From contig JAKBGP010000005.1 of assembly GCA_021833045.1 (NCBI GenBank), positions 1-23,924 on the forward strand: DNA of 23,924 nucleotides, written 5' to 3'. A program made the translations under genes and the position numbers. Below are positions 1-8,393 of this stretch, piece after piece. Positions within the stretch are counted from its first letter, which is position 1. The number at the start of each line of letters is the position of its first letter. Origin of the DNA: Thermoplasmata archaeon (lineage in GTDB: Archaea; Thermoplasmatota; Thermoplasmata; Thermoplasmatales; Thermoplasmataceae). Below the pieces are notes generated by a model. The model was not told where the DNA came from. It saw only the letters and a program-made list of their open reading frames with translations, and did not search any database.

Positions 1-51
1 TATTTTACCCGTCAAGATAAAATGTAAATTGAAGTGAGTCATATGTGACCT

Positions 52-125
52 GGGCCCATGGGGTAGCCAGGATATCCTGATGGCCTTCGAAGCCGAAGAC
101 CCGGGTTCGAATCCCGGTGGGCCCG
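52..125 (+). tRNA. tRNA-Arg (anticodon TCG), integration target
   Basis: The acceptor stem GGGCCCA pairs fully with TGGGCCC, followed by discriminator G at 125. The T arm is CCGGG, loop TTCGAAT, CCCGG. The anticodon loop CTTCGAA (85-91) places TCG at 34-36, so the tRNA should read CGA arginine codons. The anticodon stem has three GC pairs, a GU pair and an outer A-A mismatch; the D stem is short. No CCA is encoded, as is usual in archaea. The 3' end is repeated at the other end of the window, so this is the attachment gene and it has stayed intact. Confidence 0.85.
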
Positions 126-126
126 T
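109..126 (+). repeat. attL core, 3' end of tRNA-Arg
   Basis: This 18-bp stretch, from the T loop to one base past the discriminator, recurs in direct orientation at 23822-23839 with one mismatch (C113 versus A23826). The exact shared core is CCGGTGGGCCCGT (114-126). Its position in the 3' end of a tRNA next to an integrase gene is the usual arrangement of a tyrosine-recombinase attachment site. Confidence 0.85.
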
Positions 127-130
127 TCCC

Positions 131-144
131 AATAGGGTTCAAGC
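131..144 (+). repeat. Inverted arm of the attachment site, left copy
   Basis: AATAGGGTTCAAGC is the exact reverse complement of 23802-23815. In the excised circle the two arms would flank the attachment core as a dyad, 4 bases from it on this side and 6 bases from the 18-bp repeat on the other. I infer arm-type binding sites for the integrase or an accessory factor. Confidence 0.75.
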
Positions 145-147
145 ACT

Positions 148-159
148 AATAATAATATA
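148..159 (+). promoter_or_regulatory. Probable TATA box of the integrase gene
   Basis: The AT-rich string AATAATATAT lies here, just downstream of the tRNA. It overlaps the ATG at 159 but is about 25 bases before the in-frame ATG at 180. That spacing fits a leaderless archaeal transcript starting at 180. Confidence 0.45.
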
Positions 160-179
160 TGCCTAATGATTGCGAATTC

Positions 180-1487
180 ATGGTTAGAGGAAAGTACGCC
201 CATCTTTTAGATGATGAAGACGTAAAGCGATGGTATGGAAACATTACGGAAGGATCAAGATTAACTGCCGATGTTTCTCTGAGGAGGCTTGGGCTGTTCT
301 GCAGTTTTGTAAAGCATCAGCCAAATGAATTGGCCAATCTTGGTGAAAAGGAAATAAACAACTTGCTTTTGGATTTTGTGAGGGATTTCAGAAACGCCTC
401 TGGGGTGCACTCAGGAACATACATTGAGTCAGTTGTTAAAGGAGTTAGATCATGGCTTTCATTCAATGGAGTAAAGATCTCAAGGAAGATTAAAATATCT
501 GGAACGAACCAGAGACTTACGTTGAAAAACGAAAGGATTCCAACTCAGGATGAGCTCAGGTTGATATTCAAGGCAGCTGATCTTAGAGAAAGGTGCGCAT
601 GTTCAATAATGGCGTTCACGGGGATGAGGCCCCAGGTCATGGGCGATTACAGGGGAGATGATGGCCTCAGGATAGGCGACTTTGTGTATGTCAAAATAGG
701 GGAAGGAAGCATAGAGATACTAAAAATGCCAGTCCAGGTAAAGATAAGATCCACTCTTTCCAAGAAAGATAATGAATACTTTACATTCATTGGCCCCGAG
801 GGAATGTCATACATAAAGATGTACCTTGAGAACCGGATGGGGCAAGGGGAGGTCCTTACATATGATACACCAATAATAACACCGGCAAAGAGCGGGATCC
901 GATCAAGTGCCCCTTTCATATCCACGGCGAACGTGGGAGACATGATAAGGAATACCATAAGAAGGGCCGGATTCCAACTAAGGCCTTATGTTTTGAGAAA
1001 GTACTTTGACACACAGCTCCTATTTGCAGAATCCAAGGTGCATGAGCTTAGGAGGGATTACCGGGTTTTTTGGATGGGGCATCATGGAGACATGGAGCAT
1101 GAATACACCCTCAACCATGGCATTCTTCCGGAGACAATCATAGAGAACATGAGGGAGGCTTACTCAAAGGCCCTCAAGTATCTTGAAACTGAGTATGGAG
1201 GGATTACAGAGGATCAATATCAGAAAAATGTAACTGAATTCAAGAGGATGGTCCTTCTAACAGTTGGCTTTACAGAAGAGGAGATAGACACTGCTGGGCT
1301 TCTTGAGCTTAGTGCAGCCGAACTGGAAGAAAAGATGAAGGAGAAGGCAGCATCAAAAAAAGAGAGGAAGAACCCTCAGAAAATAATTGACATAAGTGAA
1401 CTCAGGGAATACATCGACCAGGGATGGGAATTCACAGCCATACTTCCGGGCAATAAAGAAGCAATAGTAAAACGTGGAATGGATTGA
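180..1487 (+). CDS. Tyrosine recombinase (integrase) of archaeal type
   Basis: Site-specific integrase expected to recombine the attachment core in tRNA-Arg. Numbered from the upstream in-frame ATG at 159, the arm-proximal Arg is in GMRPQ (R157), the second box is YVLR (Y277, R280, with Tyr where His is common), then H308 in the MGHH motif and the likely nucleophile Y316 in HEYT. The N-terminal ~110 residues resemble a core-binding domain, with RWYGNITEGSRLTADVSLRR near 24-43. A coiled, charged tail follows. I prefer ATG 180 because the only TATA box overlaps ATG 159. Unlike SSV-type integrases the gene is not split by integration; attL lies wholly upstream of it. The family is clear; the exact start is not. 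Confidence 0.88.
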   Translation: MVRGKYAHLLDDEDVKRWYGNITEGSRLTADVSLRRLGLFCSFVKHQPNELANLGEKEINNLLLDFVRDFRNASGVHSGTYIESVVKGVRSWLSFNGVKISRKIKISGTNQRLTLKNERIPTQDELRLIFKAADLRERCACSIMAFTGMRPQVMGDYRGDDGLRIGDFVYVKIGEGSIEILKMPVQVKIRSTLSKKDNEYFTFIGPEGMSYIKMYLENRMGQGEVLTYDTPIITPAKSGIRSSAPFISTANVGDMIRNTIRRAGFQLRPYVLRKYFDTQLLFAESKVHELRRDYRVFWMGHHGDMEHEYTLNHGILPETIIENMREAYSKALKYLETEYGGITEDQYQKNVTEFKRMVLLTVGFTEEEIDTAGLLELSAAELEEKMKEKAASKKERKNPQKIIDISELREYIDQGWEFTAILPGNKEAIVKRGMD

Positions 1488-1536
1488 ATCGGCATTAGAT
1501 TTTTCGCACTCAATCCCAAGATATAATTTTTAACGA

Positions 1537-1660
1537 TCACTAATAAAAAATAGCGTAATTTACTCATTATAATGCTTAGTCTAAGATCAATGCTGAAATT
1601 TCAATCACTACCGTCACTACGATCACTTGCGTCACTACCGTCACTACGATCACTATTAAA
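1537..1660 (+). repeat. Left iteron array (TCACTACCG type, 9-bp period)
   Basis: TCACT begins at 1605, 1614, 1623, 1632, 1641 and 1650, an exact 9-bp period over six copies. The variants are TCACTACCG, TCACTACGA and TCACTTGCG. A seventh isolated TCACT lies at 1537. The array runs into the AT-rich ATTAAATTTATTAG. Related sites occur near the right end (23360-23703). Iterons beside AT-rich DNA are typical of replication-initiator binding sites; recombinase arm sites are the alternative. Confidence 0.75.
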
Positions 1661-1733
1661 TTTATTAGAATTATGAAACAAGAAATGTTCTTCTTCAAAA
1701 CAATTGATAAATAATATAGGATCAAAAGGCTAC

Positions 1734-1877
1734 ATGCTCGAAATGCAAGAAAATGTCAAGGCGCATCACAGTGATGAAAGAGATGAATGCCAGATTTATT
1801 TAGGCCGGAAACGAGTGTGGATGAAAAACAAATGTCTCTTACCTATGATGGAGAGGGTAAAAAATGAATTTGAATAG
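1734..1877 (+). pseudogene. Remnant of a zinc-ribbon gene (TCSKCKK type)
   Basis: The segment from 1732 to about 1825 is similar in nucleotide sequence to 20862-20955. One frame reads TCSKCKK, as in the right-hand copy. After that the match continues (KAHHSD versus KVHYSG) only if one missing base is allowed, so the copy is frameshifted. As it stands, ATG 1734 opens a 47-residue frame with no recognised domain. I read the whole as a decayed fragment. The rest of 1488-1932 holds the iterons and AT-rich DNA, with no other gene seen. Confidence 0.5.
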
Positions 1878-1932
1878 AAACTACATAAGTAGCGCATAGA
1901 GTGATCGCACCCAAAAATGAATCCTATCACTA

Positions 1933-4473
1933 TCAATTCAATGCAGTAATTAACTCTATCAATGTGTTAAAATGATATTTTTTGAAATACTCTTCATTAA
2001 TCCTGGCATATTCCCAATTCACACCTGTAACTCGGGTAGCATCCCTACACCAAATTTTGATCCTTTCATCTTTGTATTTTACATCCTCGTCCACTTCTCC
2101 TTTTGTCTCTAAGACATAGTATTTATCACCAATCATGACTACAAAATCAGGGAAATAATTTCTCAGATTACCATGAGAATTTCTATACTCAACAAAGAAA
2201 CCAACTTTTGATACAATTTTACAAAAGGCATCGATATCGTCTGCAGCGTTAAGGAATTTTGAGAAATTCACTTCAAAGTCGTTGTCGCATGGAACATAGT
2301 TAAAAATGCAATTGTCAGATTGATGGACCTTCTTTGTCCAAACAAATGGTTGTGTATTTGAGAGTTTAATGAAGTCGTATTTTGTTGGTTCTCTCTCTGT
2401 GTAAGACAAATTTCTTAAGTTTTCTACAAATAGATTGATTAATTTCTCCTGTATTTCAGGAGTACTCAACTGAAATAATACATGCGGGTCGTTCAAGTCA
2501 ACCCTCTGATTAAACAGTTTTGTTTCAACATACGACTTCACGAGCGGATAGAAATCGGCGAACACGTTAATTAATTTAAGTTGCTTAAGTATCCTATCCG
2601 TGTAATAAGCAATGACACTCTTCGTATCCTGCGGAACTGGAAGATCCCAAACCCTTTCTATTTCCACTGCTTTTGTTACCATATCAACTGCCCGGTACGT
2701 TGTTTTGAGTATTTTGTCCCCCAATGAGAACGAAAGCGCTGGTAATTTATCCAATAGTGTCTCATCTATTTGGAATTCCCTCATTACAATTCTTGGGGTC
2801 AGTATCGGAATATCTATGTCTTTGGAGATCTTATCCATATCTACATAAATTGTGGTCATGTCAAGCTGAGATCCGACATCAATAGTACCAAATGTCATGT
2901 TTTCTTCCTTTTCGAGTTCCTCTATTATCTGCATTAATCCAGGCGGTCCAATAACTTCCAGAACATTTACTGATTGCTTAATATCAGAGTTCTCTTCGGG
3001 GAACATCTTTCTGAGACCTCTTCCTATAACCTGCTCTGGAAGAACGTTCCTTTCCGAAGTATATGATCTGAGACCTACAATAACATTTACATTTTTAACG
3101 TCCCATCCTTCGTTAAGCATCATAGTGCTTACAATTGCCACGTATGGGGTGTTATCGCTATCTATATTTTGAGCAAATTTTCTTGCTTTTTCTATATCTG
3201 AATTTCTAACTTTTCCTGTGCTGTCCGTATGAATAAGAATTATTTTGCTCTTCAAATCAGGGATTGTGTCCAAATAATCCTTCAATTCATCTGCTTCTTC
3301 ATTGTTTGGCGCTTGAAAGAATATTATGGGTTTTTTGGATAATTGTGACAAGGCGTTTCTATATTCCCGCCATCTTCTTATGCCCGCTTCGATCCATGCT
3401 TTATATTTCTCGACCACTTTTTTTGATGAGATTTCTGTAGCATTAGATACTATGCCTTTCAGTGGCCGTTTAACAATGTTCATTTCTATAGCTTCTTTAA
3501 GCGTGAAATCCACGGTCAACCAGTAAAATAGAGCTCCGTTTTCTCTTCTTGGTGTTGCAGAGAAATCCAGTTCCGATATTATTCCTTTACCAAAATTAGA
3601 TTCCAGATGCTTATGCAGCTCGATCAATATATTCTTCCACTTTTTTTCATAGTTGTAAATGTGATGCGCTTCATCTTTAAGTATCATTATATTAGGTATC
3701 TTCTCAAGAACCTCTCTTATTCTATTCTCCTGCGCTATGTTAGTTTTATTAACTTCTTTCAGATATAATATGTCATCGACAAACTGTTCCGCTTCTTTCT
3801 TTCTGCTTGCTTTTTCCTGCAGTTGCTGTATATTCGTTAAAAACAAAACAGATTCAGGTATAGTATATATCGGATCCTCCTTTAGAATAACCTTAAGGTC
3901 AAAATTATCAGACCATTCTGGAGGAATTAGAGGAATGTCTTTGAATATCTTTGCATCCTGATAATCTCGTTTAAGCCTGTCGTATATGACATTCTTTTCT
4001 CCAGCTATCATAAGAAATTTTGAAGTGTAATCGTTTTTATTATCTTCGAAGCAATGGTTGAAAAATTGCCAAACTATTGTTAAAGCCATAACAAAGGTTT
4101 TACCGGAACCAGTAGCCATTTTAAATCCGTAGAGCGGATAGAGATCTCTGCTAGGATCGTAATCCGGAGCACCGAAACCTATTGGTCCTTCTCCGAATTC
4201 CTTGGCCAAGTCTATGAAATTTCTCTTTTTCATTACTTCGTAGATATATATTAGAGTTTCAATGGACTCCCTCTGAGCATACCAAAATTCGAACTTTTCG
4301 TAATTTATGAGATGATCCTCATTGAACCAATAGTTCAACAGTTTTTTTGTGGTGTTTGTTGTTCCCGGATAACCTGAATCTCTCCAATTCTTAACACCAA
4401 GCCGAAGCTTGTTGACTAGATAGGACTTGCTTTTATCTCTATTTTCAGGGTACAAAATATCAGTAGGATTCAT
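1933..4473 (-). CDS. res: Type III-like restriction enzyme, Res subunit (DEAD/DEAH helicase-nuclease)
   Basis: ATP-dependent translocase and nuclease subunit of a type III-like restriction-modification system. The 846-residue protein has Walker A TGSGKT (121-126), helicase motif II DEAH (267-270), motif III SAT (305-307) and a helicase C-terminal half with VIGRGLRKM. Near the C-terminus, NYFPDFV followed by YYVLETKGE is a PD-(D/E)xK nuclease core, so the catalytic parts look complete. The gene overlaps the methyltransferase stop codon by four bases (ATGA) and its ribosome site (GGTGA) lies inside the last codons of mod, so the two are translationally coupled. The gene is more AT-rich than the replication operon, which suggests separate acquisition. 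Confidence 0.9.
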   Translation of the reverse strand: MNPTDILYPENRDKSKSYLVNKLRLGVKNWRDSGYPGTTNTTKKLLNYWFNEDHLINYEKFEFWYAQRESIETLIYIYEVMKKRNFIDLAKEFGEGPIGFGAPDYDPSRDLYPLYGFKMATGSGKTFVMALTIVWQFFNHCFEDNKNDYTSKFLMIAGEKNVIYDRLKRDYQDAKIFKDIPLIPPEWSDNFDLKVILKEDPIYTIPESVLFLTNIQQLQEKASRKKEAEQFVDDILYLKEVNKTNIAQENRIREVLEKIPNIMILKDEAHHIYNYEKKWKNILIELHKHLESNFGKGIISELDFSATPRRENGALFYWLTVDFTLKEAIEMNIVKRPLKGIVSNATEISSKKVVEKYKAWIEAGIRRWREYRNALSQLSKKPIIFFQAPNNEEADELKDYLDTIPDLKSKIILIHTDSTGKVRNSDIEKARKFAQNIDSDNTPYVAIVSTMMLNEGWDVKNVNVIVGLRSYTSERNVLPEQVIGRGLRKMFPEENSDIKQSVNVLEVIGPPGLMQIIEELEKEENMTFGTIDVGSQLDMTTIYVDMDKISKDIDIPILTPRIVMREFQIDETLLDKLPALSFSLGDKILKTTYRAVDMVTKAVEIERVWDLPVPQDTKSVIAYYTDRILKQLKLINVFADFYPLVKSYVETKLFNQRVDLNDPHVLFQLSTPEIQEKLINLFVENLRNLSYTEREPTKYDFIKLSNTQPFVWTKKVHQSDNCIFNYVPCDNDFEVNFSKFLNAADDIDAFCKIVSKVGFFVEYRNSHGNLRNYFPDFVVMIGDKYYVLETKGEVDEDVKYKDERIKIWCRDATRVTGVNWEYARINEEYFKKYHFNTLIELITALN

Positions 4474-6350
4474 ATTTTCACCTTTACAATCTTATTCGTA
4501 TCGCTTCCAAACACATCCACAACCTTTATCATTATCTGATATTCGCCTGCATTGTCGTAAACATACTTTGCTTCGTAATCTACCTTTAGATCCTTTTTTG
4601 TCCTGTAGCTCTGCCACTGGTTATGAAAAGTATCTCCTTTATAGTCCCAGTCTATTGCCCAGTAGTCAATCAGCTGTCTTGAATCCTTTATTTTGTTAAC
4701 CAAATCAGGAATGTCAGATGTGTCCTGAATTTGAAAATCTTCAATATTTATAGTAATCTCTTTTTTTTCTATTTTCTTTGAAACGCCCAATGATGCAAGT
4801 GAATTAAACTTAACTGCTGGTATTAGTTTATCTTCTATCACTTGATCTGGAATTTTCAACAATTTCAGATCGAATTTCGTTCCTGCTAATGCAGATTTGA
4901 ACTCATTAACGTTTGGTATTTGAATGAGTTGGATCGCTATTCCTTCCCTCTCCGCAATTTTTTTCGCCAATTCATTAACTTCATAATTCCACTCCCATCC
5001 AAGCACATCCGCTTTGGTAAAATTGTTAGATACACATTCGGAAACAAAATTCCTGATCTCTTCCATAGAAACTGGCGCATTTATTGGACCAACATGAACC
5101 GCCCTATTATCTTTTGAAGCATGTATATATCTGTGACCCTTCAAAGGCCTAGACTTGTACAACTTAATCATAAAAGTAAGATAATCTTCAGGATTCTCCT
5201 TCCAATATGCAAGTTCATAGTTCCCTATGTTCCAGAGTTCGAAAGGTCTTGCTGGCTTTCCGTATTTATCGAGCATTTCATCTATAAGATCCTTTGAATT
5301 GTGAATATCAAGCAGTCTCTTCCTTGTAACCTGAATTGCATATTTGGATAAGTCAGAGCCGATCCATCTTCTACCCAATTTCTCTGCCACTGCTAGGGTT
5401 GTTCCAGAACCGCAGAAGAAATCTGCGATCATATCCCCAGGATTAGAAGACACCTTTATAATGCGCTTAACCAGTTCTTCCGGCTTTTGTGTTTTGTATC
5501 CCAATATTTCAGTACCGTCTCGCTTTATCTTGTTTATATTCCAAGTTTCTGAAACTTGTTTTTCGAATGTTCTTAATTCTCCATTATATTTATAATAATC
5601 ATTACCGTCTTTGCCTTTGACTATTTGGCCCTCAAAAAATTTTTGATAAAAAAGGCATTTGTCAATCTCTTTTTCGTAATTGAAAATTCTATTATTTTGT
5701 TTTGAATAAACATAAATTACATCATGGTCTTTAGCAAATTCATTCGGGTATTTACCTGATACAAAGTAGTGCCAAATGATTTCATTTCTAAAATTGTCAT
5801 ATCCAAAGATTTCATCCATCATAACCTTCACATAATGACTTACACGCCAATCTAGATGTACGTAAATTGATCCGTTCTCGGCTAACAAGTCTTTCATTAG
5901 AACAAGTCTTTCATACATATATTTTAGATAGGATGCTATTCCCCCACTCCAGGTATCAGTGTAGGCCCTTTTCTCAATTATTGATGGTTCCTTCTCAATT
6001 TCAGAGTCATCAACTTGAGTTTTAAAAGAAAAATTAGCACCTGTGTAGAAGGGTGGATCTATATAGATTAAATTTATCTTCCCTGCCCATCCCTGCTTTA
6101 ATAGTGAAGACATAATGAGTTTATTATCACCCCAGATGAGTTTATTTTTCCAATCCTTTGGATAATTTTCGGGCCATTGTTCTTCAGGGAAAAGGGGGGA
6201 ATTTATTCCGCCTTTTGGTCGTGGTTTATTAACGGTCTCTATGACCTGAAACGGAAGATTAGGATACTCAATTAGAGTTCTGTGGCCCAATTCCATTTTT
6301 TTATATTTGTCGTGCCAATTGAGCTCTACATATTTTTCATCTTTTCCCAT
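4470..6350 (-). CDS. mod: Type III-like adenine-specific DNA methyltransferase, Mod subunit
   Basis: Site-specific DNA methyltransferase expected to give modification and target recognition for the Res subunit. In the 626 residues the catalytic motif DPPF (98-101) comes before the AdoMet-binding motif FCGSGTT (312-318), the beta-class order typical of type III Mod proteins and N6-adenine methylation. The region between them probably carries target recognition. The last ~60 residues (YVYDNAGEYQIMIKVVDVFG) look like a small beta-sandwich, PKD-like domain. A good ribosome site AGGTGA stands 4 bases before the ATG. It follows the regulator gene by 4 bases. No key motif is missing. Confidence 0.9.
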   Translation of the reverse strand: MGKDEKYVELNWHDKYKKMELGHRTLIEYPNLPFQVIETVNKPRPKGGINSPLFPEEQWPENYPKDWKNKLIWGDNKLIMSSLLKQGWAGKINLIYIDPPFYTGANFSFKTQVDDSEIEKEPSIIEKRAYTDTWSGGIASYLKYMYERLVLMKDLLAENGSIYVHLDWRVSHYVKVMMDEIFGYDNFRNEIIWHYFVSGKYPNEFAKDHDVIYVYSKQNNRIFNYEKEIDKCLFYQKFFEGQIVKGKDGNDYYKYNGELRTFEKQVSETWNINKIKRDGTEILGYKTQKPEELVKRIIKVSSNPGDMIADFFCGSGTTLAVAEKLGRRWIGSDLSKYAIQVTRKRLLDIHNSKDLIDEMLDKYGKPARPFELWNIGNYELAYWKENPEDYLTFMIKLYKSRPLKGHRYIHASKDNRAVHVGPINAPVSMEEIRNFVSECVSNNFTKADVLGWEWNYEVNELAKKIAEREGIAIQLIQIPNVNEFKSALAGTKFDLKLLKIPDQVIEDKLIPAVKFNSLASLGVSKKIEKKEITINIEDFQIQDTSDIPDLVNKIKDSRQLIDYWAIDWDYKGDTFHNQWQSYRTKKDLKVDYEAKYVYDNAGEYQIMIKVVDVFGSDTNKIVKVKI

Positions 6351-6354
6351 ATTT

Positions 6355-6888
6355 TCACCTCTTCAATATCCCCTCAGCTTTCTCCAATTCCCTAAACATC
6401 TCTTCTCCTTGATCCGTCAACATGACGTAATTCTCAGGCGGATAAGCCTTGCTATCAATCTCTGATTTTACCAGCTTAATTTTCTTGAGATCTTCAAGGT
6501 CATCGTATGATCCAAGGATCTCATCTTTTATCTGGCTGATCGTCGCTTTCCCTACCTTCCCGATGAACATAATGATGAGCTGCTGCCTTGAGAAAAATGT
6601 GTTAATAATCTTTCCCTCTGCTGCTAGTTGGGCCATCATGAGTTGCTTTGCAACCTTGTGTCCTTTGTCGGTAAGGGAAAGAAATACATTTTTTCTCCCT
6701 ATTATTTTGGTTTCAACATTAATAAATCCTTCTTCTTGCAAAGCCCTGATTGAGTTAGAAAGCGAATCTGAGGATGATACTATGCTAAGTAGATCTGTTT
6801 TTTTAACAGATTCTTTGTTAAGTAGAAACGTAAGAATTGCAGTCGCATGATGAACCTTATCTATAGCTGACATTATCTTGAAAACCAT
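6355..6888 (-). CDS. Winged-helix regulator of the RM operon
   Basis: A 177-residue protein with an N-terminal winged helix-turn-helix: AIDKVHHATAILTFLLNKES, then the recognition segment SDSLSNSIRALQEEGFI and a wing up to LTDKGHKVAKQL. A second similar segment (KVGKATISQIKDEILGSYDDLEDLKKIKLV, then YVMLTDQGEEMF) suggests two winged-helix domains. It is the first gene of the regulator-mod-res operon and sits beside an array of repeated sites, so I infer that it represses its own operon and perhaps the divergent one. ATG 6888 and ATG 6873 are both possible starts. The exact family is not recognised. Confidence 0.75.
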   Translation of the reverse strand: MVFKIMSAIDKVHHATAILTFLLNKESVKKTDLLSIVSSSDSLSNSIRALQEEGFINVETKIIGRKNVFLSLTDKGHKVAKQLMMAQLAAEGKIINTFFSRQQLIIMFIGKVGKATISQIKDEILGSYDDLEDLKKIKLVKSEIDSKAYPPENYVMLTDQGEEMFRELEKAEGILKR

Positions 6889-6988
6889 AACAGGTATTAG
6901 GTTGTAATGTTTGGTATTATCACGAATACCAATTTTGGTAATAGGAATATTAAAATACCATTATCAATTACCATATTAGGTAATAGAA
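6889..6988. promoter_or_regulatory. Divergent control region with GGTATTA/GGTAATA operators
   Basis: The 100 bases between the minus-strand RM regulator and the plus-strand AbrB gene carry about seven copies of a short motif in both orientations: GGTATTA near 6893 and 6912, AATACCA near 6925, GGTAATA near 6935, ATACCATTA near 6954, ATTACCATA near 6968 and GGTAATAG near 6979. A TATA-like stretch (AATATTAAAATA, about 6946-6957) would serve the rightward gene. Either adjacent regulator could bind here. Confidence 0.6.
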
Positions 6989-7177
6989 ATGGAAACCACT
7001 CTAAATGTGACAACAAATGGTAGAGCTCAAATCCCAAAGAAATTAATCGATAAAATGGGAATAAAAGCTGGAGATCAAATTTTAGTTGTCATAGAGAAAA
7101 TCATAAAATCACCCACTGAGGAGAAAACTGCCAATGATACTGAAACTACTATCCTGAAAAGGGGGAGACTGCAATGA
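6989..7177 (+). CDS. AbrB/SpoVT-type DNA-binding protein
   Basis: A 62-residue swapped-hairpin DNA-binding protein. The core TLNVTTNGRAQIPKKLIDKM followed by KAGDQILVVIE is the standard AbrB/MazE-like beta hairpin. The charged tail is short. It is the first gene of the long rightward replication operon, close to the TATA-like element, so a role as operon or copy-number regulator is likely. An antitoxin role is possible, but the next gene does not look like a toxin. Confidence 0.85.
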   Translation: METTLNVTTNGRAQIPKKLIDKMGIKAGDQILVVIEKIIKSPTEEKTANDTETTILKRGRLQ

Positions 7178-7178
7178 A

Positions 7179-7382
7179 ATGTCAATTATTAGTATGTATA
7201 ATCTGAAACAGCAGGCCCTCAAGTTAAGTGAGCCACTAAAAACAATAATCCTTTCCCAACCAGATGCGATGGATCTCAGTGAATTCATACTAAAGGCAGG
7301 AGAATGGGTCAGGATCATTGACCTTGATGTTCAAGTTCCCGGGCAATTTGCCAAGGAGGTAATAAAAAATGAAAGAAGGTGA
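7179..7382 (+). CDS. Small hypothetical protein of the replication operon
   Basis: A 67-residue acidic to neutral protein (MSIISMYNLKQQ...), not recognised. It starts one base after the AbrB stop and its end overlaps the PrimPol start by 14 bases. It is predicted helical, with an amphipathic stretch around SEFILKAGEWVRIID. The GGGGGAG about 12 bases upstream can serve as ribosome site. Context alone suggests a regulatory or accessory replication role. Confidence 0.6.
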   Translation: MSIISMYNLKQQALKLSEPLKTIILSQPDAMDLSEFILKAGEWVRIIDLDVQVPGQFAKEVIKNERR

Positions 7383-8391
7383 AATCGTTGTGAAAGAAAA
7401 CACCAATAATGGTAATGCAAATTCGTTTAAAAGTTTATTCCAAAGCGATTTCTCCGGCAACAAATTTGATGGTGAAACCTTAGTATCTTACGCCTTAAAA
7501 TATTCAAAGCTTGGTTTTAAAATTTTCCCCTGCAACAAGGACAAAACCCCGATTTCAGATTCTTCCATAGGCCTGACGCATGGCCTAAGGGCTGCAACAA
7601 ACGATCCTAAAACAATAGCAAAATGGTGGCATGTCTATCCGGAGGCCAGCATTGGGCTGGCATTGGATGAGGATATTATAGTCCTTGATGCTGATGTAAA
7701 AAAGGACTCAGCCAAAACTCCAATTTTGAAGGAAGGAAAACCTATTCAAATAGGAATGACCTCTATTTCTAAACTTCTGTCTGAATTAGGGGATGATGAG
7801 GAAATTCTAAACACGCTTGCAACAAGGACTCAATCCGGAGGGTTCCAATTCTTTTTTAAACTATCTGGCGGTTTTAAGTCGTTCAACCACACAGCTGCCC
7901 TTAATGGCCTTGACATAAAGGGGCATGGGGGGTATGTCATAGTACCGCCCAGCCAAGGGGTGTTTGGCCGTTATGAATTCAAGATCTTGGAAGAGATTAA
8001 GCCTTTGCCGGAACATCTTTTTGATTGGATTTTAGAGGTTAGAGGGCAAAGCAAAGGAAAGCAGCCCGATATCTCCAATTCCGAAGAACTTCAAGCACAT
8101 GCAGATGAAGTGGATGTTGAGGAAATCGTGGATATCCTATTGCCATATTGGGAAAAAGCTGACGGAAGGAGAAATGCCCTCACACTTGCAATAGACGGAT
8201 CGTTGGCAAGGATGGATGTATCCATTAAAGAGCGGAAGAAAGTGATTAAAGCACTTTCCGACAGGTCAGGCAAAGGGCATGATCATATCAGCGCAGTTGG
8301 CTACTCAGAACGCAGGTTGAGTTCAGGAGAAAGAGTCTTGGGTTTTAGCAGCCTGGAAAGGCTGATAGACGAATTGGAGGGGGAAATTTAA
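7369..8391 (+). CDS. Bifunctional DNA primase/polymerase (PrimPol), AEP superfamily
   Basis: A 340-residue protein with an N-terminal PrimPol domain, expected to make primers and extend DNA for element replication. Family landmarks in order: LGFKIFPCNKDKTPIS (48-63), HGLRAATNDPKTIAKWW (71-87), metal-binding VLDADV with D107 and D109, TQSGGFQFFF (154-163) and GLDIKGHGGYVIVPPS (180-195) with D182. In motif II the family usually has SGGxH, but here Gln160 stands in the His position. The C-terminal ~110 residues look helical and may form a primase C-terminal domain. A perfect GGAGGT precedes the ATG. The ATPase gene follows after 2 bases, which is the usual pairing. Confidence 0.85.
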   Translation: MKEGEIVVKENTNNGNANSFKSLFQSDFSGNKFDGETLVSYALKYSKLGFKIFPCNKDKTPISDSSIGLTHGLRAATNDPKTIAKWWHVYPEASIGLALDEDIIVLDADVKKDSAKTPILKEGKPIQIGMTSISKLLSELGDDEEILNTLATRTQSGGFQFFFKLSGGFKSFNHTAALNGLDIKGHGGYVIVPPSQGVFGRYEFKILEEIKPLPEHLFDWILEVRGQSKGKQPDISNSEELQAHADEVDVEEIVDILLPYWEKADGRRNALTLAIDGSLARMDVSIKERKKVIKALSDRSGKGHDHISAVGYSERRLSSGERVLGFSSLERLIDELEGEI

Positions 8392-8393
8392 TC

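Noticed and set aside
2612..5595. Plus-strand frames across the RM genes
   Set aside because: They are shadows of the res and mod genes, which have complete motif sets on the minus strand.
6989..7382. Toxin-antitoxin pair (AbrB-like gene plus following small gene)
   Set aside because: The first gene could be an antitoxin, but the second has no PIN, MazF or RelE-like features and overlaps the PrimPol gene, so it fits the replication operon better.
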